64,000 bases of DNA from Calothrix anomala FACHB-343 (GTDB lineage Bacteria; Cyanobacteriota; Cyanobacteriia; Cyanobacteriales; Nostocaceae). The stretch is from NCBI RefSeq assembly GCF_014696435.1, contig NZ_JACJQG010000016.1:89714-153713 (forward strand), in the 5' to 3' direction. Shown piece by piece: positions 8,830 to 18,328 of the stretch. How positions within the stretch are numbered: the stretch's first letter is position 1; every line of letters starts with the position of its first letter. Under the pieces are notes generated by a model, which saw only the letters and a list, made by a program, of their open reading frames with translations, made no database searches and was not told the origin of the DNA. Made by a program: the position numbers and the translations under genes.

Positions 8830-9360
8830 ATGTACAATGATGACCAAAACCCTGTACCCACAGTCAGCTTAATTGAAGAATTAACGGATGATGAATTAGC
8901 AAATTGTGTTGGCGGTACTGGCTATATTAATCCTGCAGAACAAGAAATTCCTGGAAATCATGGCACACTAAACGCTCTCGGTTTACAGGATAACCTACAT
9001 CTATATTTAGATCCTGATGGCTCAAAGCGTTTCTTGAGCGATCGCTATGTCAAAGAAGTTGTAGCTGATGTCGATGTTCAAGCTATTCTTTTGGGAATTG
9101 CCAATTTACCCATAACTTCTTGGAAGTATAAAAACCAGGATGAAACAATTCGCCATATCGGCCCGATGGCGCAAGACTTTGCGGCAATTTTTAACTGTGG
9201 TGAGAGCGATCGCTTTATTAATAGCGTAGATGCTAATGGTGTCGCTTTAGCGGCAATTCAAGCACTTTATCAAAAAATACAAGGGCAAGATTTACAAATC
9301 AATAGCCTAAGTCAGCAAATTAGCGAAATAAAACAAAATTTGCTAATCAAGTCCCAATAA
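8830..9360 (+). CDS. GG-leader protein with C-terminal S74/endosialidase-chaperone-like domain (copy 2)
   Basis: A 176-residue paralogue of the preceding gene. The leader is SLIEELTDDELANCVGG (13-29), with Gly-Gly at the same residues (28-29) as copy 1. The middle segment (30-60) is shorter and quite different: it has no Cys or Ser and only two Thr, so few residues could form azoles. The S74-like domain (from about 64) is nearly identical to copy 1 (FLSDRYVKEV, W-K-Y-K, RHIGPMAQDF, FNCGESDRF, VDANGVALAAIQALYQ), and the end is again a coiled coil. The pattern of conserved leader, variable middle and conserved tail is what a duplicated substrate family would show. Copy 2 ends 53 bp before the TOMM enzyme gene, which suggests co-transcription. 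Confidence 0.8.
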   Translation: MYNDDQNPVPTVSLIEELTDDELANCVGGTGYINPAEQEIPGNHGTLNALGLQDNLHLYLDPDGSKRFLSDRYVKEVVADVDVQAILLGIANLPITSWKYKNQDETIRHIGPMAQDFAAIFNCGESDRFINSVDANGVALAAIQALYQKIQGQDLQINSLSQQISEIKQNLLIKSQ

Positions 9361-9413
9361 ATTCTTGTTTTCGCAAAAAACCTTTACTGTGTTTATATTG
9401 CACAGCAAAAATT

Positions 9414-11639
9414 ATGCTCATCCAGCCGAAGTTTTACGAGCATTTTCATATTGAATTATCTCCTCCCAAAACTGTATTTTTATTAAGTGAAAAAGGGCAT
9501 TTTGTCCTGAATGGGCGTTTATATTACCTTTTAGCACCCCTACTTAATGGACTTTACACAGTAGAGGAAATCATTCAACAATTGCAAGGACAAGCTAAGG
9601 CTGATGAAATTCTTTATGGTTTAGAACAATTGCATCGTAAAGGTTATATTACCAACGCAGATAACATTCCACCTCATGAATCTGCTTTTTGGGGACTGCT
9701 AAATCAAGATGCTAACTCGGTTACCCAAGCGCAAAAAGCAGCTAAAGTTAGCATTACCACCTTTGGTAGCGTCAAATCACAGCCATTAACTGCAATTTTA
9801 GAATCTCTGAATATTCCCTTGGCGGATACTGGTAAATTTGCTGTGGTGGTTACAGATGACTATCTTCAACCAGGATTAGCACAATTTAACCACGAAGCTT
9901 TACAACAGCAGCTTCCTTGGTTATTAGTCAAACCTGTAGGTAGTGTAATTTGGATTGGCCCCATTTTTCGTCCTGGCGTTACAGGTTGCTGGGAATGTCT
10001 CGCACAGCGTTTAAGAATGAATCGTGAGGTTGAGTCTTTTTTACAAGAACAAAAGCAAACCCTCAACCCATTTTTGATTTCTCGTGCGGCGTTACCTTCA
10101 ACTGTAGATACTGCGCTGAATTTAGCAGCTACAGAAATTGCTAAATGGTTAAGTAATCCCGAAAATCATACCCTAGAAGGGACATTATTAACTTTTGATT
10201 TAATCAATCTCAATATTCAACGCCATACTTTAGTTCGTCGTCCCCAATGCGATTGTTGCGGCGAAATAGCCTATCAGCAACCACAACCTCAACCATTGGT
10301 ATTAACTAGCCAACCCAAGCAATTCAGCGATGATGGGGGGTATCGCAGTTGTTTACCAGAGCAAGCTTGGCAAAATTACGAACATCATATAAGTCCGGTA
10401 ACTGGCGTAATTAAAAATATATTTCAACCCTTCCAGAACAACGAGCTGATTCACGCCTATGTTGTTGAGCATAGTTTACCGTATAAAGGCAGAAGGTTAG
10501 AGGATTTACGTCAAAAAAGCTTTGGTAAGGGGAAAACAGCCGCCCAAGCGAAGATGAGCGCCTTAGGCGAAGCAATTGAACGCTATTGTGGAGCTTTTAC
10601 GGGAGAAGAACCAAGGGTGAAAGCTGCTTATGCTAATTTGCAAGAATTGGCGATTCATCCTGATAAGTTTATGCATTATAGCGCCAATCAATACCGCGAT
10701 CGCCAAATTTGGAATCAGCAACACCATGTTATTCAATGGATACCCGATCCCTTTGATGAAAGTCAAGAAATAGAATGGTCGCCGCTTTGGTCGCTAAATC
10801 AGCGACAATTTAAATATCTGCCAACAGCCTATTGTTATTATGGCTATCCTCTCCCAGAAAACCACAACTTTTGTTTTGCAGATACTAATGGTACAGCTGC
10901 GGGAAGTTGTAAAGAAGAGGCTATTCTTCAGGGATTTATGGAATTAGTCGAGCGGGATGCAGTAGCTATTTGGTGGTATAACCGACTAGCAAAACCTGGG
11001 GTAAATCTCCAAAGTTTTGACGAGCCGTATCTAAATAAATTACATACATACTATAAATTTATCGGTCGTGATTTGTGGGTATTAGACTTAACTACCGATT
11101 TAAATATTCCCACATTCGCTGCAATTTCTCGCCGCTACAATCAACAGCCAGAAGATATTTTATTTGGCTTTGGTACTCACTTTGATGCCAAAGTTGCTCT
11201 GTTACGTGCTGTTACAGAAATGAATCAGATGGTATTTCTCTCTAGTGGTGGAAATCCTCAAGCTTCTGCCAAATTTAGCCGTCAAGATATACAGTATTGG
11301 TGTACGACTGCTACATTAGAAAATCAGCCTTACTTAGCACCGGATATTAATGCTAGACTCAAAGTTTACACAGATTATGCTCCCTACCATAGTAATGATT
11401 TGCAACAAGATGTAATTAATTGTGTAAATTTAGCTGCAACAAAAGAGCTAGAAATATTGGTTCTAGAGCAAACACGCCCAGATATTGCTATACCTGTTGT
11501 GAAAGTTGTGGTTCCCGGCTTGCGTCACTTTTGGGCACAGTTTGCACCAGGACGATTGTATGAAGTTCCCGTAAACATGGGATGGTTAAAAGCAGAACTT
11601 CCAGAAACTCTGCTTAATCCAATTCCTATGTTTTTGTAA
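9414..11639 (+). CDS. Fused TOMM cyclodehydratase: leader-binding/ThiF-like domain plus YcaO domain
   Basis: This 741-residue protein fuses the two parts of a TOMM (thiazole/oxazole-modified microcin) cyclodehydratase. Residues 1-85 look like a PqqD/RRE-type leader-binding winged helix (GHFVLNGRLYYLL, LEQLHRKGYI). Up to about 290 is the E1/ThiF-like part, with a putative zinc site from C192, C195, C279 and C282 (CWEC and CDCC). From about 345 is the YcaO domain: SFGKGKTAAQAKMSALGEAIERYCG, DTNGTAAGSCKEEAILQGFMELVERDA, and a C-terminal Pro-rich tail ending PIPMFL, as in azole-forming YcaO proteins. YcaO enzymes use ATP to activate peptide amides, giving azolines from Cys/Ser/Thr or, in other clades, thioamides or amidines. 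No dehydrogenase, protease or transporter gene is adjacent, so the product is unknown. Confidence 0.88.
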   Translation: MLIQPKFYEHFHIELSPPKTVFLLSEKGHFVLNGRLYYLLAPLLNGLYTVEEIIQQLQGQAKADEILYGLEQLHRKGYITNADNIPPHESAFWGLLNQDANSVTQAQKAAKVSITTFGSVKSQPLTAILESLNIPLADTGKFAVVVTDDYLQPGLAQFNHEALQQQLPWLLVKPVGSVIWIGPIFRPGVTGCWECLAQRLRMNREVESFLQEQKQTLNPFLISRAALPSTVDTALNLAATEIAKWLSNPENHTLEGTLLTFDLINLNIQRHTLVRRPQCDCCGEIAYQQPQPQPLVLTSQPKQFSDDGGYRSCLPEQAWQNYEHHISPVTGVIKNIFQPFQNNELIHAYVVEHSLPYKGRRLEDLRQKSFGKGKTAAQAKMSALGEAIERYCGAFTGEEPRVKAAYANLQELAIHPDKFMHYSANQYRDRQIWNQQHHVIQWIPDPFDESQEIEWSPLWSLNQRQFKYLPTAYCYYGYPLPENHNFCFADTNGTAAGSCKEEAILQGFMELVERDAVAIWWYNRLAKPGVNLQSFDEPYLNKLHTYYKFIGRDLWVLDLTTDLNIPTFAAISRRYNQQPEDILFGFGTHFDAKVALLRAVTEMNQMVFLSSGGNPQASAKFSRQDIQYWCTTATLENQPYLAPDINARLKVYTDYAPYHSNDLQQDVINCVNLAATKELEILVLEQTRPDIAIPVVKVVVPGLRHFWAQFAPGRLYEVPVNMGWLKAELPETLLNPIPMFL

Positions 11640-11734
11640 AACTTTGATTAAGAAGATTAGTAAAATAACTTATCTGTAATGTTATAGGTATTAATAAAAT
11701 TATCGATATTTATATAATACCTTATATTTAAATT

Positions 11735-12676
11735 ATGAAGTTTAAGATAACTAGCGATCAAGCTAGTATTTTCCCATCTAAAAGACAACCATTTATCGGC
11801 AAAAGTTATCAAGAAAATTTTGTGAATATTTTTGATGCTTATCCCGATTTGATTTTGTTAACAACCTTGGGCAAGGGTTCTTGCGTAGAAGTAAATCAAA
11901 CTTTTTTAAATATCACAGGCTACAGCCGGGAAAATGTCATCGGTACGCCAATTACAGTTTTGGATATGGGATTAACCATTGACAGTTATGCGCAAATCAA
12001 AAAAAAGTCCCAGACACAGGATTTTATCCAAAATTTAGAAATTGAATTTTGTTTAAAGTCTGGGGAAAAACGCATCGGGTTGCTATCTGTTAAGCGCTTA
12101 GAATGGTTCGGCAAAACTTATTTACTAAATGTGATTCGTGATATTACAGAGCGGAAACAAATAGAAGATGATTTACGCCGCATAGCTATGCACGATCCCT
12201 TGACAGGTTTACCCAATCGGGCTTACTTTATGCAGCAATTAGATTATGTCATTGAATCGCTGCAATATCATCCTGATTCTTGTTCTTATATTCTCTTTTT
12301 AGATTTGGATGCATTTAAAGCAATTAATGACAATTTCGGTCATGCTATGGGAGATAAATTATTAGTTGAAATTAGTCAGAGGCTCAGAGCAATACTCAGA
12401 TGGGGAGATTTTATTGCGCGTTTAGGTGGTGATGAATTTGTGATTCTGCTGGAGGATGTGCAAAATTTTCGTTATGCTACGCGCATTGCTAATCAAGTAA
12501 TTACTGCACTTAAACAACCAATGTTATTCAATGGGCAGAAAATTTCTTGTTCGGTGAGTATTGGGATATCCATGATTTCTGATGCGGAAAAATCACCGGA
12601 GGAAATATTAGATAAAGCTGATGCGGCAATGTATCAGGCGAAAGCGTTTGGTAAGAGTCGGTATCATGTGGGTTAG
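11735..12676 (+). CDS. PAS-GGDEF protein, probable diguanylate cyclase
   Basis: Makes c-di-GMP from two GTP, presumably under control of its sensor domain. The 313-residue protein has one PAS domain (about 28-145: FDAYPDLILLTTLGKGSCVEVN, FLNITGYSRENVIG, then the PAC tail DITERKQ) and a GGDEF domain (about 150-312: HDPLTGLPNR, FLDLDAFKAIND, GDKLL, ARLGGDEF, MYQAKAFGKSRY). The catalytic motif G231-G-D-E-F is intact. A product-inhibition I-site R-W-G-D (222-225) lies the canonical five residues before it. There are no membrane segments. It begins 95 bp after the TOMM gene on the same strand; a functional link is possible but unproven. Confidence 0.92.
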   Translation: MKFKITSDQASIFPSKRQPFIGKSYQENFVNIFDAYPDLILLTTLGKGSCVEVNQTFLNITGYSRENVIGTPITVLDMGLTIDSYAQIKKKSQTQDFIQNLEIEFCLKSGEKRIGLLSVKRLEWFGKTYLLNVIRDITERKQIEDDLRRIAMHDPLTGLPNRAYFMQQLDYVIESLQYHPDSCSYILFLDLDAFKAINDNFGHAMGDKLLVEISQRLRAILRWGDFIARLGGDEFVILLEDVQNFRYATRIANQVITALKQPMLFNGQKISCSVSIGISMISDAEKSPEEILDKADAAMYQAKAFGKSRYHVG

Positions 12677-12685
12677 AGACGCTAG

Positions 12686-12705
12686 AGACGCGATGAATCG
12701 CGTCT
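12686..12705. repeat. Dispersed palindrome (AGACGCGAT-GA-ATCGCGTCT family), copy 1
   Basis: A nearly perfect 20-bp palindrome followed by GTACAA. The same unit occurs at 55330-55349, 55925-55944 and 63884-63903, always between genes or just past a stop codon and followed by TGTACAA. It may act as a terminator hairpin or be a small mobile repeat. Confidence 0.7.
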
Positions 12706-12710
12706 GTACA

Positions 12711-12750
12711 AGAAGAAAAAATCCTCCGCTATGCGATCGCTTAGGGAGGA
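12711..12750 (-). terminator. Rho-independent terminator of psaB
   Basis: Read on the minus strand, TCCTCC pairs with GGAGGA around a HIP1-containing loop and is followed at once by TTTTTTCTTCTT. It lies 37 bp beyond the psaB stop codon. Confidence 0.65.
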
Positions 12751-12786
12751 AAATGCAAAAGGTCAGAGGATATCAAAAATTTTTAT

Positions 12787-15015
12787 TTAGCCAAATTTAC
12801 CAGCAGTTGAAGAGATGAGGAATGCCGCAAAGGTGAGGACATAACCGACGGTGAAGTGAGCTAGACCTACTAACCAACCTTGAACAATGGAAAGCGCCAC
12901 AGGCTTATCTTTCCAGCGCACTAGGTTAGCGAGGGGAGTACGCTCGTGTGCCCATACGAGGGTTTCAATTAGCTCTTGCCAGTAGCCTCTCCAAGCTATG
13001 AGGAACATAAACCCGGTTGCCCAAACCAGGTGTCCGAAGAGGAACATCCAATCCCAAACAGATTGGTTATTTACACCGTAAGGATTATAGCCATTAATTA
13101 CTTGTGCGGAATTAGCCCAAAGATAATCTCGGAACCAGCCCATGAGATATGTAGAATTCTCGTTAAACTGAGCTATGTTACCTTGCCAAATACCGAGATG
13201 TTTCCAGTGCCAGTAGAAGGTTAGCCACCCCAGAAGGTTTAACATCCAGAAGGTAGCGAGGAAGAAGGATTGCTCCCAAGAGGAGGTTTGACAGGTACCG
13301 CCTCTACCAGGGCCATCACATGGGAAGGTAAAACCGAAGTCCTTTTTATCGGGCATCAGCTTTGTTCCACGAGCATCCAAGGCACCCTTGACGCAAATTA
13401 GGGTGGTGGTATGCAAACCGAGAGCGATCGCGTGGTGAACCAAGAAATCGCCAGGGCCGATGGTTAAGAAGAGGGAGTTAGTACCGGAGTTAATCGCATC
13501 TAGCCAACCAGATAACCAGACGTTACCGTGGTTAGGCCAAGCTGTATAAGCAATACTATCTGGATTAGATAGCAGCGCATTCATGCCATAAAGCGCTTTA
13601 CCGTGAGCAGATTGTACAAACTGAGCAAACACAGGCTCAATTAGAATTTGCTTTTCGGGAGTGCCAAAGGCAACTACAACATCGTTGTGAACATATAAAC
13701 CGAGGGTATGGAAGCCTAAGAATAGCGATACCCAACTCAGGTGGGAGATAATCGCCTCTTTATGCTTGAGTACGCGCTCCAGAACATTGCCCTTGTTTTG
13801 CTCTGGGTCGTAATCACGTATCCAGAAAATTCCAGCATGGGCGAAAGCACCAATCATCAAAAATCCAGCTATGTATTGATGATGGGTATACAGTGCCGCC
13901 TGTGTTGTGTAATCCTTCCCCATGAAGGCGTAAGGAGGCATTGCGTACATGTGCTGCGCCACCAAAGACGCGGCTGTACCTAGAGCTGCTAAGTGTATAG
14001 ACAGCTGAAAGTGCAGCGAGTTGTTGTAGGTATCGTATAACCCTTGGTGTGGGAGGTTAAATTGACCTTCTGTTTGCACGCCAAAGAAATTTCTGGCGTT
14101 GAGCATTTCTTTGATGCTGTGACCAATCCCAAAGTTAGTCCGGTATTGGTGACCGGCGATGATGAAAATTACTGCGATCGCTAAATGGTGATGCGCCATA
14201 TCAGTCAACCACAGCGATTCAGTCTGGGGATGGAAGCCACCCAAAAAAGTCAAAATTGCTGTCCCGGCACCTTGGGATGTCCCAAATAGATGCCCTGCTG
14301 TATCTGGATTTTGAGCGTAAACGCCCCAGTTACCCGTCCAGAATGGTGTTAAACCTGCTGGGTGAGGTAAGGTGCTGAGGAAATTGCGCCAACCTACGTG
14401 AACACCACGTGATTCGGGAATAGCAACGTGTATTAAGTGACCAGCCCAAGCCAAGGAACTGACACCAAATAAACCTGCCAAGTGGTGATTTAAACGAGGT
14501 TCTGCACTCTTAAACCAACTCAGACTAGGACGATACTTTGGTTGTAAATGCAACCAACCAGCAAATAGGAACAATGCTGCTAACAGTAGTAGAAACACTG
14601 AACCCATGTACAGGTCGTTGTTTGTCCGCATCCCGATGGTATACCACCAGTGATAGACCCCGGAATAAGCAATATTAACGGGATTGCTAGCACCGGCTTG
14701 GGTAAACGCATCAATTGCTGGTTTACCAAAGTGAGGGTCCCAAATCGCATGAGCGATGGGGCGAATATGTAGGGGATCTTTAATCCACTGTTCAAAGTTA
14801 CCTTGCCAGGCTACATGGAACAACAGGCTAGAAGCCCACAGAAAGATGATTGACACATGACCAAAGTGGGTAGCGAAAATCTTTTGGTATAGATTTTCTT
14901 CAGTCATGCCATCATGGCTTTCAAAGTCATTACCCTGAGCCATCGCGTACCAAATCCGACGAGTAGTCGGATCTTGCGCGAGATCCTGGCTAAATTTCGG
15001 AAATTTTCTTGCCAT
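12787..15015 (-). CDS. psaB: Photosystem I P700 apoprotein A2 (PsaB), stand-alone divergent copy
   Basis: PsaB and PsaA form the heterodimeric core of photosystem I, binding P700, the A0/A1 acceptors and, between them, the FX 4Fe-4S cluster in the thylakoid membrane. This 742-residue protein starts [12 protein letters not shown] and ends [12 protein letters not shown], as PsaB proteins do, and keeps many membrane helices and conserved His ligands. The FX loop [10 protein letters not shown] is intact. But psaB normally follows psaA directly, and no psaA is present here. The protein also departs from usual PsaB text at several conserved places: [15 protein letters not shown] after the FX loop, where most have CDISAWD, and a different segment near [15 protein letters not shown] read it as an extra psaB paralogue, of a kind some heterocystous cyanobacteria carry, possibly used under special conditions. 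Confidence 0.93.
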   Translation of the reverse strand: MARKFPKFSQDLAQDPTTRRIWYAMAQGNDFESHDGMTEENLYQKIFATHFGHVSIIFLWASSLLFHVAWQGNFEQWIKDPLHIRPIAHAIWDPHFGKPAIDAFTQAGASNPVNIAYSGVYHWWYTIGMRTNNDLYMGSVFLLLLAALFLFAGWLHLQPKYRPSLSWFKSAEPRLNHHLAGLFGVSSLAWAGHLIHVAIPESRGVHVGWRNFLSTLPHPAGLTPFWTGNWGVYAQNPDTAGHLFGTSQGAGTAILTFLGGFHPQTESLWLTDMAHHHLAIAVIFIIAGHQYRTNFGIGHSIKEMLNARNFFGVQTEGQFNLPHQGLYDTYNNSLHFQLSIHLAALGTAASLVAQHMYAMPPYAFMGKDYTTQAALYTHHQYIAGFLMIGAFAHAGIFWIRDYDPEQNKGNVLERVLKHKEAIISHLSWVSLFLGFHTLGLYVHNDVVVAFGTPEKQILIEPVFAQFVQSAHGKALYGMNALLSNPDSIAYTAWPNHGNVWLSGWLDAINSGTNSLFLTIGPGDFLVHHAIALGLHTTTLICVKGALDARGTKLMPDKKDFGFTFPCDGPGRGGTCQTSSWEQSFFLATFWMLNLLGWLTFYWHWKHLGIWQGNIAQFNENSTYLMGWFRDYLWANSAQVINGYNPYGVNNQSVWDWMFLFGHLVWATGFMFLIAWRGYWQELIETLVWAHERTPLANLVRWKDKPVALSIVQGWLVGLAHFTVGYVLTFAAFLISSTAGKFG

Positions 15016-16267
15016 GTATTTTAATCAAATCCTCCCTAAACGCTATTTCAAGTTGCTACTTCTCCCGAGTCAGCAACACGAAAGCAATTGAATAGATAAC
15101 CTTTTGGCTTAAATCGGAGGTTAATTCCATAGAACAGCTGGCAAACATCAGGATGAAACATCCATAATGACTAAGTTCATATACTTAGTCCTTATGATGG
15201 TGCAACTCATGCGTATAGGTGTAATCAAAAAATTATTAGCAATTATTTCCATCACACTTAAGGCGTAGATTAGTATTAAATCAACTTGTAGCCCTGAACA
15301 CAAAGCAGATTTTCTAATAGGAATTAGGTAGAATTTCCCTAGAAATTAATTAGCTATATTGCAATAGGGTTCAGTTAAGATATTTGTAGGGGCACGGCGC
15401 TAGTAAGATTCTCTAGTTGTGAAATATATTGTGGGTGCCGTGCCCCTACGATATAATCCATCCCAGCCTAACTGAACTGTATTGATCTATATTGCAGAGA
15501 ATGCTTATTGAATAAATATTTGACAAGTAAATGCATAATTTAATTTAATTAAAAATCAAATATCATTTTTAGATTTAGGTAGTCTTCTTAATAAGAATTA
15601 AATTAATTTTTATTTTTTTTGACCTAGAATAGTGGCAATATAAATGCTTGAAGTTATATAAAATATTGCAAAATTTTTATTGGATAAATACAAAAATATT
15701 TAACTCAATTTATTTGAGATTAAACCTGGTTCAGTAATTAAATATTTATAGTGATGACTTCAGTCCTTACTTGCAGACTCAAGCTGTTAATCGGCAATTC
15801 ATTTTAATATCTTTACAACGCTTAACATTTTGATTGATTGCCATGCTAGATCCCCGACTTCTTTAAGAAGTCGAGGATCTGACTACCACAAACTTCTCAC
15901 AGTCAATTTAAGACAGTCAATCAGGGAAAAATCCCACAACTAAGCATGAAAATTTGTCTTTCCATGCCCAATGCCCCATGCCCCATGCCCATTTTAAAGT
16001 TAGACAGATGCAAAAAAAATTCATGCAAACAGACTCAAGCCTCAAGATACTGAGAAACGACCGCTAAAAATCCTGTTTACCTGGGCTATGCACCAATCAG
16101 GGCACAAGCTGGTATATTGTTCAAAAAGATATATCTCAGCGATCTCCTCAGCTACTTGGCCGGAGATTATGCCATCTTGTCTTCAATTAGATACTATTGA
16201 TGCTAGATAATGGGAAAGCTTTGACATTTACTTGCCCATCTAGAGCGGAAGAACAGAATTAACTACT
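15016..16267. other. Long AT-rich intergenic region between psaB (-) and aspS (+)
   Basis: A 1252-bp divergent intergenic gap. It holds nested inverted repeats at 15370-15476, a small repeat near 15850-15885 (CCCCGACTTC, then GAAGTCGAGG) and a GCCCCATGCCCATT-type tract at about 15964-15993. The rest is very AT-rich (15520-15760 especially). No ORF is convincing. The psaB promoter should lie in the first few hundred bases and the aspS promoter near the right edge. Confidence 0.5.
15370..15476. repeat. Nested hairpin repeat (GTAGGGGCACGGC family), copy 1
   Basis: Inner arms GTAGGGGCACGG (from 15386) and CCGTGCCCCTAC (ending 15449) enclose an AT-rich spacer. Outer arms TTCAGTTA (15370-15377) and TAACTGAA (15469-15476) form a second, independent inverted repeat around it. 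The same inner arms recur at 48399-48462, 51963-52024 and 60596-60659 and, with changes, at 39974-40036 and 43380-43441. Confidence 0.75.
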
Positions 16268-18055
16268 ATGCGAACTCACTATTGCGGCGAACTCCGAAAA
16301 GAAGATATTGGAGAAACTGTTACCTTGTACGGATGGGTAGACCGTCGCCGCGATCATGGGGGCGTGATATTTTTAGATTTACGCGATCGCTCTGGCATTG
16401 TCCAGATTGTCAGCGATCCGCAACGCACCCCAGATTCCTATGAGCCAGCCAATGCTCTGCGGAATGAATACGTTGTCGCAATCACTGGAAGGGTGACACA
16501 ACGTCCCGACGAATCCCTCAATCCTCGCCTACCTACAGGTGAAGTGGAAATCTACGCGGATAAAATTGAACTACTCAATGGCGTTCGCAAGCAACTACCA
16601 TTCCAAGTTTCCAGCGCTGATACTGAGTCAGTGCGGGAAGAATTACGACTAAAATATCGTTACTTAGATTTGCGACGCGATCGCATGGCGCGAAATATCC
16701 AATTGCGTCATCAAGTTGTAAAAGCTATGCGTCGCTTCTTGGAAGACGTAGAAGGCTTTATTGAGATTGAAACCCCAGTACTGACTCGTTCTACCCCAGA
16801 AGGCGCTAGAGATTACATCCTTCCCAGTCGCGTCAACCCCGGTGAGTGGTTTGCTTTACCTCAATCACCGCAATTATTTAAACAATTGCTGATGGTATCC
16901 GGTATGGACAGATACTATCAGGTGGCTCGTTGCTTCCGCGATGAAGATTTACGCGCTGACAGACAACCAGAATTTACTCAGTTAGACATGGAAATGAGTT
17001 TCATGTCCCAAGAGGAAATTATGCAACTAAATGAGAAATTAGTTGCTTATATCTTCAACGCTGTCAAAGGAATTGATATACCCCATCCATTCCCCCGACT
17101 TACCTACGCCGAAGCAATGGAACGCTATGGTAGCGATAAACCAGATACCCGTTACGATTTGGAACTAGTTAATGTTTCAGATATTTTAAAAGATTCGGGT
17201 TTCAAAGTCTTCCGCGATGCGATCGCTCATGGTGGTGTCGTCAAAATTTTACCCATTCCCAACGGTAACGATGCGATTTCTAATGTCCGCATCAAACCAG
17301 GCGGTGATATTTTCAAAGAAGCGAGTGAAGCTGGCGCTAAAGGTTTAGCTTACATCCGCGTGAGAGAAGACGGTGAAATTGACACAATTGGGGCGATTAA
17401 AGACAACCTCAGCCCCGAACAAAAAGCCGAAATTTTACGCCGTACAGGTGCAAAAGCCGGTCATTTGCTATTATTTGGGGCGGGTGATGTAGCTACAGTT
17501 AATAAAACTTTAGATAGATTACGCCAGTTTGTTGCTAAAGAATTTGGGTTAATCGATTCCGAAAAAATTAACTTGCTCTGGATTACCGATTTCCCTATGT
17601 TTGAGTGGAATGCAGATGAAAAACGTTTAGAAGCATTACACCACCCCTTTACAGCACCCCATCCCGATGATTTACACGATTTAAAAACCGCCCGCGCCCA
17701 AGCTTACGATTTAGTTTTCAATGGCTTTGAAGTTGGCGGTGGTAGTCGGCGGATTTATCAGCGAGATGTACAAGAACAGGTGTTTGAAGCGATAGGTTTA
17801 TCACCTGAAGAAGCTCAAAATAAATTTGGCTTTTTGTTAGAAGCTTTTGAATATGGAACACCGCCTCATGGTGGTATCGCCTATGGTGTAGATCGGTTAG
17901 TCATGCTATTAGCTGGCGAAGAATCGATTCGCGATGTCATCGCTTTTCCGAAGACACAACAAGCACGCTGTTTGTTAACAGATGCGCCTTCTGGAGTTGA
18001 TGCGAAGCAGTTAAAAGAATTGCACGTTGCTTCAACTTTCAAACCAAAAACTTAG
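16268..18055 (+). CDS. aspS: Aspartyl-tRNA synthetase
   Basis: Charges tRNA-Asp (or tRNA-Asp and tRNA-Asn if non-discriminating) with aspartate. The 595-residue length fits the bacterial-type enzyme. It has the N-terminal OB-fold anticodon-binding domain (about 1-105, [23 protein letters not shown]) and class II catalytic motifs: motif 1 region around FIEIETPVL, motif 2 [19 protein letters not shown] (about 218-236), and motif 3 [12 protein letters not shown] near residue 540. The inserted GAD domain characteristic of bacterial AspRS lies between motifs 2 and 3 (about 290-420). Single gene with a long upstream gap; no anomaly seen. Confidence 0.97.
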   Translation: MRTHYCGELRKEDIGETVTLYGWVDRRRDHGGVIFLDLRDRSGIVQIVSDPQRTPDSYEPANALRNEYVVAITGRVTQRPDESLNPRLPTGEVEIYADKIELLNGVRKQLPFQVSSADTESVREELRLKYRYLDLRRDRMARNIQLRHQVVKAMRRFLEDVEGFIEIETPVLTRSTPEGARDYILPSRVNPGEWFALPQSPQLFKQLLMVSGMDRYYQVARCFRDEDLRADRQPEFTQLDMEMSFMSQEEIMQLNEKLVAYIFNAVKGIDIPHPFPRLTYAEAMERYGSDKPDTRYDLELVNVSDILKDSGFKVFRDAIAHGGVVKILPIPNGNDAISNVRIKPGGDIFKEASEAGAKGLAYIRVREDGEIDTIGAIKDNLSPEQKAEILRRTGAKAGHLLLFGAGDVATVNKTLDRLRQFVAKEFGLIDSEKINLLWITDFPMFEWNADEKRLEALHHPFTAPHPDDLHDLKTARAQAYDLVFNGFEVGGGSRRIYQRDVQEQVFEAIGLSPEEAQNKFGFLLEAFEYGTPPHGGIAYGVDRLVMLLAGEESIRDVIAFPKTQQARCLLTDAPSGVDAKQLKELHVASTFKPKT

Positions 18056-18328
18056 GCGATAATTTGTAATTTGTAATTCGTAGTCAGGACTTTAGTCTTT
18101 TATTTGCAAACACTAAAGTGCTGACTACGAATTAATTTTCATCAATCAGGGTAAAATCTCGCCCTGATATTTTTTTGTCTCTAGAATAGTTCGATAATTC
18201 TTCAACTCTTCATCGCTGACCACCTTCGAGGTAAAAATACTCATACCAATTTGAAGAATGATTGCTACAAATGTAGGTTGGGTTGAGGAACGAAACCCAA
18301 CACCCCAACGCCTTGTATATGTTGGGTA
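18056..18328. repeat. Intergenic region with a GTAGGTTGGGTT-type repeat
   Basis: The segment at about 18271-18330 (GTAGGTTGGGTTGAGG, then GAAACCCAACACCCC, then CGCCTTGTATATGTTGGGT) is a dispersed repeat with internal complementarity. A related copy in rearranged order is at about 43243-43362. It ends at the stop codon of the convergent Arr-like gene and could contribute to termination. Confidence 0.55.
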
